Origin: B1 sp964355075
GTDB taxonomy: Bacteria; Bacteroidota; Bacteroidia; UKL13-3
Length of the DNA: 64,000 nt
Assembly (NCBI GenBank): GCA_964355075.1
Contig: CAYHCF010000008.1
Span: forward strand, 1-64,000
Direction of reading: 5' to 3'
Positions 5,953-15,158 of the stretch are shown here, one piece after another (the stretch's first letter is position 1; every line of letters starts with the position of its first letter). The notes below the pieces were generated by a model. That model saw only the letters and a list, made by a program, of their open reading frames with translations, had not been told where the DNA came from and ran no database searches. A program made the translations under genes and the position numbers.

Positions 5953-6696
5953 TTATACATGCCCCATAATTTTCAGAACCTTTTCAAGGTCCTCAGGCAC
6001 ATCAATACAATGGCTTTCAAATTCGGTTTGAACCAATTTTATGGTAAACCCATTTTCTAACCACCTTAGTTGTTCCAGACTTTCGGCGTTCTCAAGGCTT
6101 GAGGGTTGAAGCCTCGTAATAGCCTCTAAAATATCCTTTCTATAAGCATACAAACCCACATGCCTGAAATAGGAATGATGTTGATGCCATTTATTTTCGG
6201 GTACCCCTTTGATGAATGGAATTACCATCCGGCTGAAGTACAATGCCTCCCGCTTTTGGTTCATCACAATTTTAACTTCTCCCGGGTCGAATAATATATC
6301 GGCACGGTTCACGGGGATCATCTGCGTGGCGATTTCGGTTTTACCATCGCAGACTTCTGCCAATTGATTGATCTGATCAGGAATGATAAAGGGTTCATCT
6401 CCCTGAATATTAATTATATAATCAAAGCTATTCCCTGATTTTTGAAAAGCCTCATAACAACGATCGGTTCCACTTGGGTGGTCCTTTTCGGTCATTACAA
6501 ATTCAGCACCAAAAGATTGAACATGTTCGGCAATTCTTAGATCATCGGTGGCAATAATCACTTTATCTATTTTCGAGGCCAATATGGTCTGTTCATAAAC
6601 CCTTTGAATCATGCTTTTTCCTAGAATATTGATCAGCGGTTTTCCCGGAAAACGGGTGCTGGCATATCGTGCTGGGATAATTCCTAAAATTTTCAT
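5953..6696 (-). CDS. kdsB: 3-deoxy-manno-octulosonate cytidylyltransferase
   Basis: 247 residues, the usual length for KdsB, which activates Kdo with CTP to make CMP-Kdo for lipopolysaccharide inner core. The N-terminal nucleotide-binding signature IIPARYASTRFPGKPL is at residues 6-21. YIINIQGDEPFI and the C-terminal block with SLEQLRWLENG are typical. A cytoplasmic enzyme. It is on the opposite strand to both neighbours and so probably transcribed alone. Its presence fits an organism that makes LPS. Confidence 0.95.
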   Translation of the reverse strand: MKILGIIPARYASTRFPGKPLINILGKSMIQRVYEQTILASKIDKVIIATDDLRIAEHVQSFGAEFVMTEKDHPSGTDRCYEAFQKSGNSFDYIINIQGDEPFIIPDQINQLAEVCDGKTEIATQMIPVNRADILFDPGEVKIVMNQKREALYFSRMVIPFIKGVPENKWHQHHSYFRHVGLYAYRKDILEAITRLQPSSLENAESLEQLRWLENGFTIKLVQTEFESHCIDVPEDLEKVLKIMGHV

Positions 6697-6788
6697 TCCT
6701 TCAAATTAAATTGTTTTTTTATGAAATTTTCATTTTAATATCATTTATGCCTTCCATATTATGCGAATTATTTTTCAATGTTTTTCGT

Positions 6789-6796
6789 TAATCTTG
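6789..6796 (+). promoter_or_regulatory. Probable -7 box (TAATCTTG)
   Basis: One mismatch from TAnnTTTG, ending 4 nt before the ATG at 6801. If used, the transcript would be nearly leaderless. Confidence 0.35.
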
Positions 6797-6800
6797 CCTG

Positions 6801-8060
6801 ATGAAAAAAATCTTAACTGTTTTTCTACTAATTTTTTCAATGACTTCCTTCGCTCAGGCACAGGTTAAGTCAAACGAAAATGCCATTTTCGACCGCAGCG
6901 TCAATAGTGTTACCCTGACAAAACTAAATACAGATGACCGGTATCCCATCATTTCATTAAACAGCTCTGAACAGTTAAAACTAAGTTTTGATAAGTTGGG
7001 GGTTGGCTCAGAAAACCTGCAATATACCCTAATCCATTGCAATGCCAATTGGGAACCTACCCGTTTGAACCAAAATGAATATATCATTGGTTTGACGTTT
7101 GACAATATTACTGATATCAGTTTTTCGACCAATACCTATGTTAAATTCGTGCATTACAACCTCAATTTGCCTAATGATAATATGAAGTTGAAAATAGCAG
7201 GTAATTACCTCATAAAAATTTACCGCAACTTTGATGAAGAGGATTTGCTGTTAAGCCGCAGGCTGATTGTTTTAAATAATTCAACGATGATAGAAGGTTT
7301 TGCCCGCCCGGCAACTTTAGCCGAAAGCAGATTTTCAAAACAGGAGATTCAATTTACGGTCACCATAAATCCAAGCCAGGTGGTAAACCCCTTGCAGGAT
7401 GTAAAAATTGTGATTATGCAAAACAGCCGCTGGGATAATGCCATTACAGGTTTAGCTCCGCAATTTGTTACCAATAATAAATTGGATTATAACTACCTGG
7501 ATAAAACTCTTTTTAACGGGGGAAATGAATTCAGGTATTTTGATATCAGAAATCTGCGCCAGTTCAGTGCCAATGTGAGAAGCAAAATTACCGATACCGT
7601 TGTACATGTGATGTTAAACTACGATGAAAGCAGGGGTGCCAACCAGTATTTTCAATATGCTGATTTTAACGGCAAAAGAATATTATTTAATAAAGAAGGC
7701 AACAATTCAGACGTTGATGGCGATTATGCCTATGTAAACTTTTATCTCTCGGCAGCAATGGGTGTACCTGAGGATGCCGAAGTTTACGTTTTTGGTGAAT
7801 TTACGGATTGGAGGCTTCAACCTGAATTCAAAATGTACTATAACAAAAACCGCCTACGTTACGACCTGGAGGTTCCTCTGAAACAGGGGCGATACGAATA
7901 TTGCTATGCGCAAAAAAATGAGCAGGGATTAGCAGATGAAACGCTATTGGAAGGGAATCACGCTCAAACCGAGAACGAGTATATGATTTTAGTATATTGC
8001 CGCAACTTAATGCTTGGTTACGATGAATTAATCGGTTCAAAGAAAATTGTTTCCAACTGA
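6801..8060 (+). CDS. Type IX secretion system plug protein (DUF5103 family)
   Basis: 419 residues with a clear Sec signal peptide (cleavage after the AQA region near residue 20). The sequence follows the DUF5103/T9SS-plug family: an N-terminal beta domain with TLIHCNANWEPTRLNQNEY, the conserved GGNEFRYFDIRNLRQF segment in the middle, and a C-terminal Ig-like region with VYVFGEFTDW. In flavobacteria the homologue seals the SprA translocation pore on its periplasmic side when it is idle. It would serve the secretion route used by the sorting-domain proteins elsewhere in this window. No core T9SS gene (sprA, porV or gldKLMN) is nearby. Confidence 0.85.
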   Translation: MKKILTVFLLIFSMTSFAQAQVKSNENAIFDRSVNSVTLTKLNTDDRYPIISLNSSEQLKLSFDKLGVGSENLQYTLIHCNANWEPTRLNQNEYIIGLTFDNITDISFSTNTYVKFVHYNLNLPNDNMKLKIAGNYLIKIYRNFDEEDLLLSRRLIVLNNSTMIEGFARPATLAESRFSKQEIQFTVTINPSQVVNPLQDVKIVIMQNSRWDNAITGLAPQFVTNNKLDYNYLDKTLFNGGNEFRYFDIRNLRQFSANVRSKITDTVVHVMLNYDESRGANQYFQYADFNGKRILFNKEGNNSDVDGDYAYVNFYLSAAMGVPEDAEVYVFGEFTDWRLQPEFKMYYNKNRLRYDLEVPLKQGRYEYCYAQKNEQGLADETLLEGNHAQTENEYMILVYCRNLMLGYDELIGSKKIVSN

Positions 8061-8120
8061 CCCTTGAAATGAAAATTATCATTTGATTACATAAATAAAC
8101 CACAGAAAAAACATAATAAT

Positions 8121-9248
8121 ATGAGACGCAATAAAAATTTTTTGACCCTAATGCTCGCGATTGGATTCTTGTTCTTCTTTTCCTGTAATAAAAACCAGGA
8201 AGAAAAATCAGGCTTCGTTATTAGTGGGAAATTAGTAAATGCCGGAACGTTGAAACAGGTTAGTTTACAAGAACTTACCAATACAGGATTGATCCTAATG
8301 GATACGGCAAATCTAAATCCGGATGGCAGCTTTTCACTTAAAGGCCATTTACAGGAAAGAACTTTTTGCATACTCCGTTTAGAAAAAGGAGATATTGTTC
8401 TATTGGTGGACACTAGTTCAAATTTCAATGTAAATATTGATTTGAATAAATTAGATAATTACACCGTAAGCGGACCCAAAGAAAATGAAGAATTAAAACA
8501 GCTTTACAACATCAATGCAGGATTTATGAAAGCCATGCAGTCGCTTCAAACCAAATTTGCAGCCTACCAGAACATAGATATTCCTTCCGACACACAAATC
8601 CTGATCCGGAACGAATTTGACAGTGTACAACAAGCTCAAAAGAGTGCAATAAAAGATTATGTGAACTCCATAAAAAATTCATTTGTAGCTTATTTTGCGG
8701 TTAGTTTTCTTTTACCTGAAATCGATTATGATTTTTTAAACCAGATTGATAAAGAATTATTTGACAAGTATTCTCAATCAAAATATGCCATTCAATTGCA
8801 CCAAAAAGTGGAGGAGTTGAAAAAAACAGCTATTGGAGAAATCGCTCCGGATATTGTATTAAATGATCCGTTTGGAAAAAACATTTCCCTGTCGTCACTG
8901 AAAGGCAAAAATGTGCTGATAGATTTTTGGGCAAGCTGGTGTAAACCTTGTCGGGATGCGAACTCAATTAATGTTACTGCCTATAACAAGTATAAGACAA
9001 AGGGATTCGATATTTTTGGAGTAAGTCTCGATGATAACCGTGAGGCCTGGATCAGTGCCATCAACAAAGATAAATTAACGTGGAATCATGGCTCAGACTT
9101 AATGAAATGGAATTCCTCCGTTGTTAAACAATATAATATTGAAGCCATTCCTTACACCGTTTTAGTTGATAAGGAAGGAAGGATTATAGCAAAAAATCTG
9201 GGAGAAAAAGACCTTAACGCAAAATTGAAAGAACTCTATGGCTATTAG
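8121..9248 (+). CDS. TlpA-like thioredoxin-fold lipoprotein with DUF4369 domain
   Basis: 375 residues. A lipoprotein signal (FLFFFSC, Cys near residue 22) predicts membrane anchoring. Residues about 30-120 form a DUF4369-like beta domain (FVISGKLVNAG), followed by a helical linker. The C-terminal AhpC/TlpA thioredoxin domain has its redox centre in WASWCKPC and a cis-Pro region (IEAIPYTVLVDKEG). It probably reduces or isomerises disulfides in periplasmic proteins. It follows the T9SS plug gene by 60 bp on the same strand and may be co-transcribed. This architecture is frequent in Bacteroidota. Confidence 0.88.
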   Translation: MRRNKNFLTLMLAIGFLFFFSCNKNQEEKSGFVISGKLVNAGTLKQVSLQELTNTGLILMDTANLNPDGSFSLKGHLQERTFCILRLEKGDIVLLVDTSSNFNVNIDLNKLDNYTVSGPKENEELKQLYNINAGFMKAMQSLQTKFAAYQNIDIPSDTQILIRNEFDSVQQAQKSAIKDYVNSIKNSFVAYFAVSFLLPEIDYDFLNQIDKELFDKYSQSKYAIQLHQKVEELKKTAIGEIAPDIVLNDPFGKNISLSSLKGKNVLIDFWASWCKPCRDANSINVTAYNKYKTKGFDIFGVSLDDNREAWISAINKDKLTWNHGSDLMKWNSSVVKQYNIEAIPYTVLVDKEGRIIAKNLGEKDLNAKLKELYGY

Positions 9249-9295
9249 GCAGGTAGGCAATTAAGGTAAATAGACTATAGGGGTTTAGGTGGATA

Positions 9296-9379
9296 GGCAG
9301 ATTTGCTAACAACCGAATAACCTACAGCCTAAATACCTATAGCCTAAACACCTACAGCCTAAACCCCTACAACCTAAAG
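9296..9379. repeat. Short-period repeat (CCTACAGCCTAAA-like, about 14 bp)
   Basis: Four to five imperfect copies of CCTA[CT]AGCCTAAA in the spacer directly before the response-regulator gene. They end a few bases before its ATG, so they occupy the expected promoter and leader region. Confidence 0.75.
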
Positions 9380-9385
9380 ATATAA

Positions 9386-10063
9386 ATGAAAAATCAGATA
9401 AAAATATTGGTAATCGACGATGAAGCAGATATTCTTGAATTTATTGAATACAATTTAAAGAAAGAAGGCTATCACGTTTTTTTGGCTCAAAACGGTAAAG
9501 ACGGAATTTTCAGTGCAAAAAAAAACAAACCTGATTTAATTTTAATGGACGTGATGATGCCGGTGATGGATGGCATTGAAACTTGCAAACAACTCAAGTC
9601 AGACCCTGATCTGGCTGATATCTTTGTGGTTTTTTTAACTGCACGTTCGGGAGACTTTTCTGAAATAGAAGGATTCGAGGCAGGTGCAGACGATTATATA
9701 ACCAAACCCATAAAACCCGCAGTTCTGTTAACCCGTATCCGTGCAATTCTGAGAAGAAGGGATAAAGAAATGATTCCAGACAAATTAATTATTGGAAACA
9801 TAATAATAGACCGGGAATTCTTTATGGTTTACCGCGACCACCAGAAAGTTCAACTGGCACGTAAGGAATTTGAGTTGCTTTTTTTATTGGCAAGTAAACC
9901 GGGTAAAGTTTTTACCCGCGAACAAATTTTAGAAAAAGTTTGGGGCGATGATGTAGTAGTAGTGGATCGTACCATTGATGTTCATATCCGCAAAATAAGG
10001 GAAAAATTAGGCGATTCCTGTATTGGTACGATAAAAGGGGTTGGTTATAAATTTGAGTCATGA
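9386..10063 (+). CDS. OmpR/PhoB-family response regulator
   Basis: 225 residues. The receiver domain (about residues 5-120) has the acidic pair in VIDDEAD, phosphoacceptor Asp in ILMDVMMP, the Thr of LTAR and the Lys of DYITKPI. The C-terminal winged-helix DNA-binding domain (about 130-225) includes LARKEFELLFLLASKPG and VDRTIDVHIRKIREKLG, typical of the OmpR class. It overlaps the sensor kinase gene by 4 nt and forms a two-component pair with it. Sequence type and partner resemble PhoB/PhoR, but phosphate control is not shown here, and no phosphate genes are adjacent. Confidence 0.92.
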   Translation: MKNQIKILVIDDEADILEFIEYNLKKEGYHVFLAQNGKDGIFSAKKNKPDLILMDVMMPVMDGIETCKQLKSDPDLADIFVVFLTARSGDFSEIEGFEAGADDYITKPIKPAVLLTRIRAILRRRDKEMIPDKLIIGNIIIDREFFMVYRDHQKVQLARKEFELLFLLASKPGKVFTREQILEKVWGDDVVVVDRTIDVHIRKIREKLGDSCIGTIKGVGYKFES

Positions 10064-11109
10064 TCAGAAACCCGAAACCTGTATATTTAGCTATTTTAAT
10101 TTCCTTTATCCTTTCCTTGGTATTGGGTGCGGTTTCCCTTTTATTAAATAACAGAGAACCCGTAAATGCGCTGATCCTTTTTTGGATTTGTTTTGGTTTG
10201 TCCTTTTTCGTTTTTTTCTATACACTCGAGTTTTATATATACCGAAAAATAAAGCTCATTTACAAAACCATACACAGTCTGAAAACTAAAAAATATAATG
10301 CCATTATAGGCAACTTTGACGGAAGCAAAGATCCCATATTAGAAATGTCAAAGGAGGTGATCCAATGGGCTCATGATTATCGCACTGAAATTGACCAGTT
10401 AAAGCGCCTGGATGATTTCAGGAAAGACTTTCTGGGCAATGTCTCTCACGAATTAAAAACGCCGATTTTTAATATTCAGGGATACATTCACACGCTAATT
10501 GACGGAGCCATTAATGATCCGGATGTAAATATGAGATTTCTTCAGAAAGCTGCTAAAAGTGCGGATAAATTAAGTGATTTGGTAGCAGATTTGCTGACCA
10601 TTTCAGAATTAGAAAGTGGAGAACATCTGAAGGAAATGGAAAGTTTCGATATCAATTTACTGGTAAAGGATGTTTATGAACAACTGGAAGCAAAAGCTAA
10701 ACAGAAAAATATCTCTATGCTGATCAAAGAAGGATGCAATAAGTCCTTTTTTGTTTACGCCGACAAATATCATATCCGGCAGGTATTGGTAAACCTCCTG
10801 GCCAATTCCATTAAATACGGAAAGGAAAACGGAACCGTACTGGCCGCCTATTATGATATGGATGAAAATATATTAATAGAAATCGCCGATAATGGGGAAG
10901 GGATTGAACAAGAACATCTCCCAAGAGTTTTCGAAAGATTTTACCGGGTTGACAAAAGTCGGGTGCGCGAAGGACTGGAAGGTGGAACCGGGCTGGGTTT
11001 AGCCATCGTAAAACACATTATTGAAGCACATAAGCAGGCCGTAAATGTTAGAAGCAGTATTGGTGTTGGAACTACTTTTGGGTTTACACTCAAAAAAAAT
11101 AATCTTTAA
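10060..11109 (+). CDS. Sensor histidine kinase (PhoR-like)
   Basis: 349 residues. Two transmembrane helices (about 8-28 and 36-57) are separated by only a few residues, so there is no real periplasmic sensor domain. A cytoplasmic linker follows. The HisKA domain has the phosphoacceptor His in GNVSHELKTP. The HATPase domain shows the N box (NLLANSIKYG), G1 (ADNGEGIE) and G2 (GGTGLGLAIVKHI). Input must come from within the membrane or from cytoplasmic partners. The start codon overlaps the regulator's stop, giving tight coupling. The specific signal is unknown. Confidence 0.92.
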   Translation: MIRNPKPVYLAILISFILSLVLGAVSLLLNNREPVNALILFWICFGLSFFVFFYTLEFYIYRKIKLIYKTIHSLKTKKYNAIIGNFDGSKDPILEMSKEVIQWAHDYRTEIDQLKRLDDFRKDFLGNVSHELKTPIFNIQGYIHTLIDGAINDPDVNMRFLQKAAKSADKLSDLVADLLTISELESGEHLKEMESFDINLLVKDVYEQLEAKAKQKNISMLIKEGCNKSFFVYADKYHIRQVLVNLLANSIKYGKENGTVLAAYYDMDENILIEIADNGEGIEQEHLPRVFERFYRVDKSRVREGLEGGTGLGLAIVKHIIEAHKQAVNVRSSIGVGTTFGFTLKKNNL

Positions 11110-11245
11110 TCCCGTCTTAATTAATTTTACCCTTTATTACAGCCTATTACAGGAATAATTTACTTCTAAATCGGGCTTTTTTGCTGAAATCACAAAATCA
11201 AAGGATAAATGTTTAAAAAAAAGTTGGCTAAGTGGCTTAAAAAAT

Positions 11246-11253
11246 TATATTTG
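11246..11253 (+). promoter_or_regulatory. -7 promoter box TATATTTG
   Basis: A perfect TAnnTTTG box about 30 bp before the START-like gene at 11284, with TTGG about 20 nt upstream as a possible -33 element. Confidence 0.5.
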
Positions 11254-11283
11254 CCAATGTGGATGAATGATAACATCTGAATA

Positions 11284-11670
11284 ATGATTAAGACTATAAG
11301 AAAAAAAATTAGAATGGAATTTGAGATTAAGGCATCTCCAGCCATGCTCTTCAATTACATAAGTTCACCATCCGGCCTTTCACAATGGTTCTGTAATGAT
11401 GTTGATATTTACAATAATTTATACAAATTTAAATGGGATGGCGATGAAAACATTGCTGAAATGATTAAGAAAACAGTCAATAAAGGAATTAAATTTCGTT
11501 GGAAAGATTCTCATCCCGATGAGTATTTTGAATTTGAAATTCAACAGGACGAATTAACAGATGACGTGGCATTGGTAGTAGTTGATTTTGTGGATCCCAG
11601 CGAAGAAGTTAATGCAACACTGCTATGGGAAAATCAGGTGCATGAACTGCGTACCTTGCTGGGGGGCTAG
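11284..11670 (+). CDS. START-like/SRPBCC-fold protein
   Basis: 128 residues with the pattern of the Bacteroidota START-like domain family: FEIKASPAMLFNYISSPSGLSQWF near the N-terminus, FKWDGDE in the middle, and a C-terminal amphipathic helix ending LRTLLGG. These proteins form a helix-grip cavity that may bind a hydrophobic ligand; their role is unknown. There is no signal peptide. A second Met at residue 11 is an alternative start, but residues 1-10 are compatible with homologues. A strong intrinsic terminator follows, so it is a single-gene unit. Confidence 0.8.
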   Translation: MIKTIRKKIRMEFEIKASPAMLFNYISSPSGLSQWFCNDVDIYNNLYKFKWDGDENIAEMIKKTVNKGIKFRWKDSHPDEYFEFEIQQDELTDDVALVVVDFVDPSEEVNATLLWENQVHELRTLLGG

Positions 11671-11696
11671 CAATAACTTGCCAGAATAAATTGTTA

Positions 11697-11737
11697 AAAT
11701 CCGATAATATTTTCTATGATATTGTCGGATTTTTTTG
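11697..11737 (+). terminator. Intrinsic terminator
   Basis: The stem 11697-11710 pairs with 11719-11732 at 13 of 14 positions around an 8-nt loop, followed by a run of seven T. It lies 27 bp after the START-like gene and closes that transcript. Confidence 0.85.
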
Positions 11738-11847
11738 CTCTGAACCCGAATTGGTTTCAGATAGTAAGCATCAGAAATTAGCTCTTTTCCAATAATTGTC
11801 AGATAAATTGCCCATTTTTGTTCCCGGTTCATCATACCGTATCAAGC

Positions 11848-13293
11848 GTGAAGAAGTTTAATAAACTAATTTTAGGAAGCTACTTATCTACTTTAATCCC
11901 AACATTTTTAATAGTGATGTTGATTTTAATGATGCAGGTAATCTGGCTTTATGTGGATGAACTTATAGGCAAAGGATTAGAATGGACGGTAATTGCCGAG
12001 CTGATGTTCTATTTTTCTGCAAGCCTCATTCCTCAGGCTTTGCCCCTTTCTGTACTTCTTTCTTCCATCATGACTTTCGGGAACTTGGGCGAAAGTTATG
12101 AGTTGGTTGCCGCCAAGGCATCCGGCATTTCAATCTGGAAAATGTTTCAGCCCATCTATTGGGTATTGACCGTTATTGCCCTTTTCGGTTTTTTTGTATC
12201 AAATATTTTAATCCCTGAAGCCAATCTCAAGCGAGGATCTTTATTATATGATGTAAGGCAACAAAAGCCTGCCTTAACTATCAAAGAGGGTGTTTTTAGT
12301 CAGGACATACCCGGAATTACACTTAGAGTGGGGAAAAAGGACAAAAAAACACAGGAACTTCAGGATATCGTAATCTATGATTTGCGTGAAAGTCAATTGC
12401 ATCCGGTAATCATTTATGCTAAAAGGGGAAATATGTCGATGAGCGATGATAAACGATACCTGTTTCTGACCCTGCATGAAGGTGCCCGTTACGAAGAAAT
12501 GGAAAAACAGAAGGGATATTATCAGTCGCAGCAACACACTACAACTGCTTTTCTGGAAGAACGAATAGCTTTTAATTTGAATAGCTTTAAATTTAACAGA
12601 ACCGATGAGAACCTCTTTAAGCACCATTGGGAAATGCTCAATATTCTGGAACTTCAAAGTGCCGGTGATTCACTCGACAAAGTGGGCCAATATAAATTAA
12701 ATGAATTATCGGGTTTTATTTACCCATATTATTATTTTACCCGCTTAATAACCGACAGCAGCGGACAGATAAAGAAACTGAAACCTATTTTAGTTAAAAC
12801 CAGGGAACCCGATATTACCAGTCATTTTGCAAGTTTGGATGCTGCCGGTATCTATAGCCTTGCCCTTAATAATACCCGAAGCGTAAAAAATATTGTCGAA
12901 TACAGTATCAACGAATACAAAGATTTAACCTTGCTCAGAGCGCGACACAAGATTGAATGGCATCGTAAATTTATATTATCTATTTCTTGTATCGTTTTGT
13001 TTTTTATTGGTGCTCCATTAGGTTCGATTATCAGAAAAGGTGGATTTGGCTTACCCATCGTGGTATCAGTTTTAATGTATGTAAGCTATCATATTGTTTC
13101 TTTATCGGGAGAAAAAGCTTCAAAAACTTTAGTCTGGAGCCCAATGAGCGGAATGTGGCTGGGCATCTTTATTTTTATTCCACTTGGCATTTTCCTTACC
13201 TATCAGGCCGCGAATGATTCAAAAATCTTTGATCAGACTCTCTATTTTAAGCTTGCAAAAAAAATACAACAATTTACCAAAAAGAAGACCTAA
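11848..13293 (+). CDS. LptF/LptG-family permease
   Basis: About 481 residues from a GTG at 11848. The open frame extends to 11818, but KKFNKLILGSYLSTLIPTF directly after the GTG matches the usual family start. There are three N-terminal transmembrane helices, a large periplasmic beta-jellyroll region (about 150-370) and three C-terminal helices, the YjgP/YjgQ (PF03739) layout. LptF and LptG extract lipopolysaccharide from the inner membrane with the LptB ATPase, which is not in this window. Bacteroidota often encode these subunits apart. The next gene follows after 17 bp and may be co-transcribed. Confidence 0.88.
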   Translation: MKKFNKLILGSYLSTLIPTFLIVMLILMMQVIWLYVDELIGKGLEWTVIAELMFYFSASLIPQALPLSVLLSSIMTFGNLGESYELVAAKASGISIWKMFQPIYWVLTVIALFGFFVSNILIPEANLKRGSLLYDVRQQKPALTIKEGVFSQDIPGITLRVGKKDKKTQELQDIVIYDLRESQLHPVIIYAKRGNMSMSDDKRYLFLTLHEGARYEEMEKQKGYYQSQQHTTTAFLEERIAFNLNSFKFNRTDENLFKHHWEMLNILELQSAGDSLDKVGQYKLNELSGFIYPYYYFTRLITDSSGQIKKLKPILVKTREPDITSHFASLDAAGIYSLALNNTRSVKNIVEYSINEYKDLTLLRARHKIEWHRKFILSISCIVLFFIGAPLGSIIRKGGFGLPIVVSVLMYVSYHIVSLSGEKASKTLVWSPMSGMWLGIFIFIPLGIFLTYQAANDSKIFDQTLYFKLAKKIQQFTKKKT

Positions 13294-13310
13294 AGTTACG
13301 TTTTGCATTC

Positions 13311-13859
13311 ATGAAAATAATTGAAAACATAAAGAATACCATTGGCAGATACCTTCTTCACAAAGGCATTAAAAAAACTACTAAAAAAGTGGAAGTGCCT
13401 TCATTTAACAATATCCATGAAATTGGCATTGTTTACAACGCAACTGAAAAAAGCAATGAAGACACCATACTTCGGTTCGCAAATTACCTGAGGGAGGAAG
13501 GGAAAAAGGTTTTCACGCTGGGTTATTTAGATGCAAGGACATTGCCTTTCAATAAAAAGCTTCACATTCAGTCTGAATATTTCTGGAAAGAGAGACTTAC
13601 TCCTTTTAATTTACCTGACCCGGTAAAGATCGGTAGGTTTATGGATACGCATTTTGATTTGTTAATGAATATTTCCTTTGAAGACATCCTGTCTATTCAG
13701 GCCATTTCGGCTTTAAGCAAAGCCAAATACCGCATGGCCGCTCAAATCCCACATGCACTTTCCTATAACGAAACATTAATTGATACCGGCAGCAACAAAG
13801 ACCTCAAAAACCTGGCCATGCAAATGGAGCACTATCTAAAGTCGGTGCAAAGAAATTAA
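13311..13859 (+). CDS. Conserved Bacteroidota protein (DUF6913-like)
   Basis: 182 residues with no signal peptide or membrane helix. The N-terminus is basic. The core has alternating strands and helices: IGIVYNATEKSNEDTILRF, then KKVFTLGYLDAR, then a region ending FDLLMNIS. I associate this pattern with the DUF6913 family of uncharacterised proteins, with moderate certainty. It lies 17 bp after the LptF/G-like gene, so it may be linked to envelope biogenesis by position only. No catalytic motif is evident. Confidence 0.7.
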   Translation: MKIIENIKNTIGRYLLHKGIKKTTKKVEVPSFNNIHEIGIVYNATEKSNEDTILRFANYLREEGKKVFTLGYLDARTLPFNKKLHIQSEYFWKERLTPFNLPDPVKIGRFMDTHFDLLMNISFEDILSIQAISALSKAKYRMAAQIPHALSYNETLIDTGSNKDLKNLAMQMEHYLKSVQRN

Positions 13860-13890
13860 TTCCGTTTAGACTATATTTAGCTCCTTCCCC

Positions 13891-13917
13891 ATTTTCAATT
13901 TTCAATTTTCAATTTTT
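13891..13917. repeat. Short tandem repeat (TTTTCAA)
   Basis: Three tandem copies of a 7-bp AT-rich word between two convergent genes, ending at the stop codon of the minus-strand gene. Confidence 0.7.
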
Positions 13918-13921
13918 ACAA

Positions 13922-15034
13922 CTACCATTTGAGCAATTTATAAAAACAACTCCGGTTCCTGCATTTCAGACTCAAAAAATGCAATCCTGAAGAGAGAACC
14001 GATATATTTATTTTATCCTGAATATTAATTTCCCCTTCAGATTCAATCTCACCTTTTACTGAATAAATAATATACGCCCACTCCTCTTCCAGACCAAATA
14101 CCGAAACAAAATCTGTTGAAGGATTTGGATAAATAAAAATGGGATTCAAATCATTTTGGGGTTCGGTAACACCCGTAATATAAGGTTGCCCGGTATAGAT
14201 CATTAAGTAGTTTCCCGAAGCTAATTTTACAACGGAAGGATCACCTCCTTGCACATTGGTATTCACATAATTCTGCCAAACCCCACCATTCGCCGAAGTA
14301 TTAAACCACACTTGCTGACCACTTCCATAAAACCGCAATTCTCCGGGTGCGTTTACCATAAAATTACCTGTCCAGTTATGCATATTATCCGAAAAATAAT
14401 TTCCCTGTTGCGTAAAATTAATTCCATTATTACTGGTGCAATGATAAGCCCCATCCTGGGGAGCTCCTGCCGGGGCTGCATAATGCCACATGCCGTTAAA
14501 ATAAATAGCTGCGGGATCAATAACAGGTTTAGTGGGATGGTCGAACCGTGCGTTGGGTTCAAAAAAATAATGAACGCCATCGGTTGTTATGGCCGAATAG
14601 GTATTGATGATCGAATCCAATCCCATAACCGGTATTCCATTACTGGATGAAAAATAAATGCGTAAACTATCTTTATTGAGCACCGCGAGGGTTGGATCAA
14701 ACGGCCTTTGTGAATTTGGCGGAAGCCCGATAACTATTATGGGAGTCGGTGGGGTCCAGTTAATGCCTCCATTGTACGAAAACTTAACAGCAACTCTATC
14801 CCAGCTTGGAGAAGGATTGGGTTGCCTGAACCATTGAAACACACATACGAGGGTATCGCCTTTCCACCGGATGGCTGAAGCAACGCCCGATGAATCCTGA
14901 AAAATTGCGTTGTTATTAAAATTTGTACCATCTGCAGACCAGGCCATTTTCAAAGGGCTTTCCCAGGGAGGATGACCCTGACCAAAGGAATTGATAGCAA
15001 AAAATAAAAATAGTAGCAGTGTTAAATTTTTCAT
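13922..15034 (-). CDS. Secreted beta-propeller (sialidase-like fold) protein with T9SS sorting domain
   Basis: 370 residues. The signal peptide MKNLTLLLFLFFAINSFGQG is followed by repeated blades with Ser/Asp/Trp motifs (WDRVAVKFSYNGGINW, YHCTSNNGINF, VWFNTSANGGVW), which resemble sialidase or glycosidase-type beta-propellers. The C-terminal 75 residues form a type A sorting domain starting IYPNPSTDFVSVFG, so it would be exported by the T9SS and anchored to the surface. Catalytic residues of true sialidases were not found, so an enzyme role is uncertain. The gene is monocistronic and convergent with its left neighbour. Confidence 0.8.
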   Translation of the reverse strand: MKNLTLLLFLFFAINSFGQGHPPWESPLKMAWSADGTNFNNNAIFQDSSGVASAIRWKGDTLVCVFQWFRQPNPSPSWDRVAVKFSYNGGINWTPPTPIIVIGLPPNSQRPFDPTLAVLNKDSLRIYFSSSNGIPVMGLDSIINTYSAITTDGVHYFFEPNARFDHPTKPVIDPAAIYFNGMWHYAAPAGAPQDGAYHCTSNNGINFTQQGNYFSDNMHNWTGNFMVNAPGELRFYGSGQQVWFNTSANGGVWQNYVNTNVQGGDPSVVKLASGNYLMIYTGQPYITGVTEPQNDLNPIFIYPNPSTDFVSVFGLEEEWAYIIYSVKGEIESEGEINIQDKINISVLSSGLHFLSLKCRNRSCFYKLLKW

Positions 15035-15158
15035 GGGTCTTTGACTTTACGACTTTGACTAAAATACAAACTGCAATTTAATGATTATTTGTATTCGGTG
15101 AGTAGTATTCGGTAAGCGGTTCATTATATTCGCACACGCATCAAAAGTCCTCTAATAT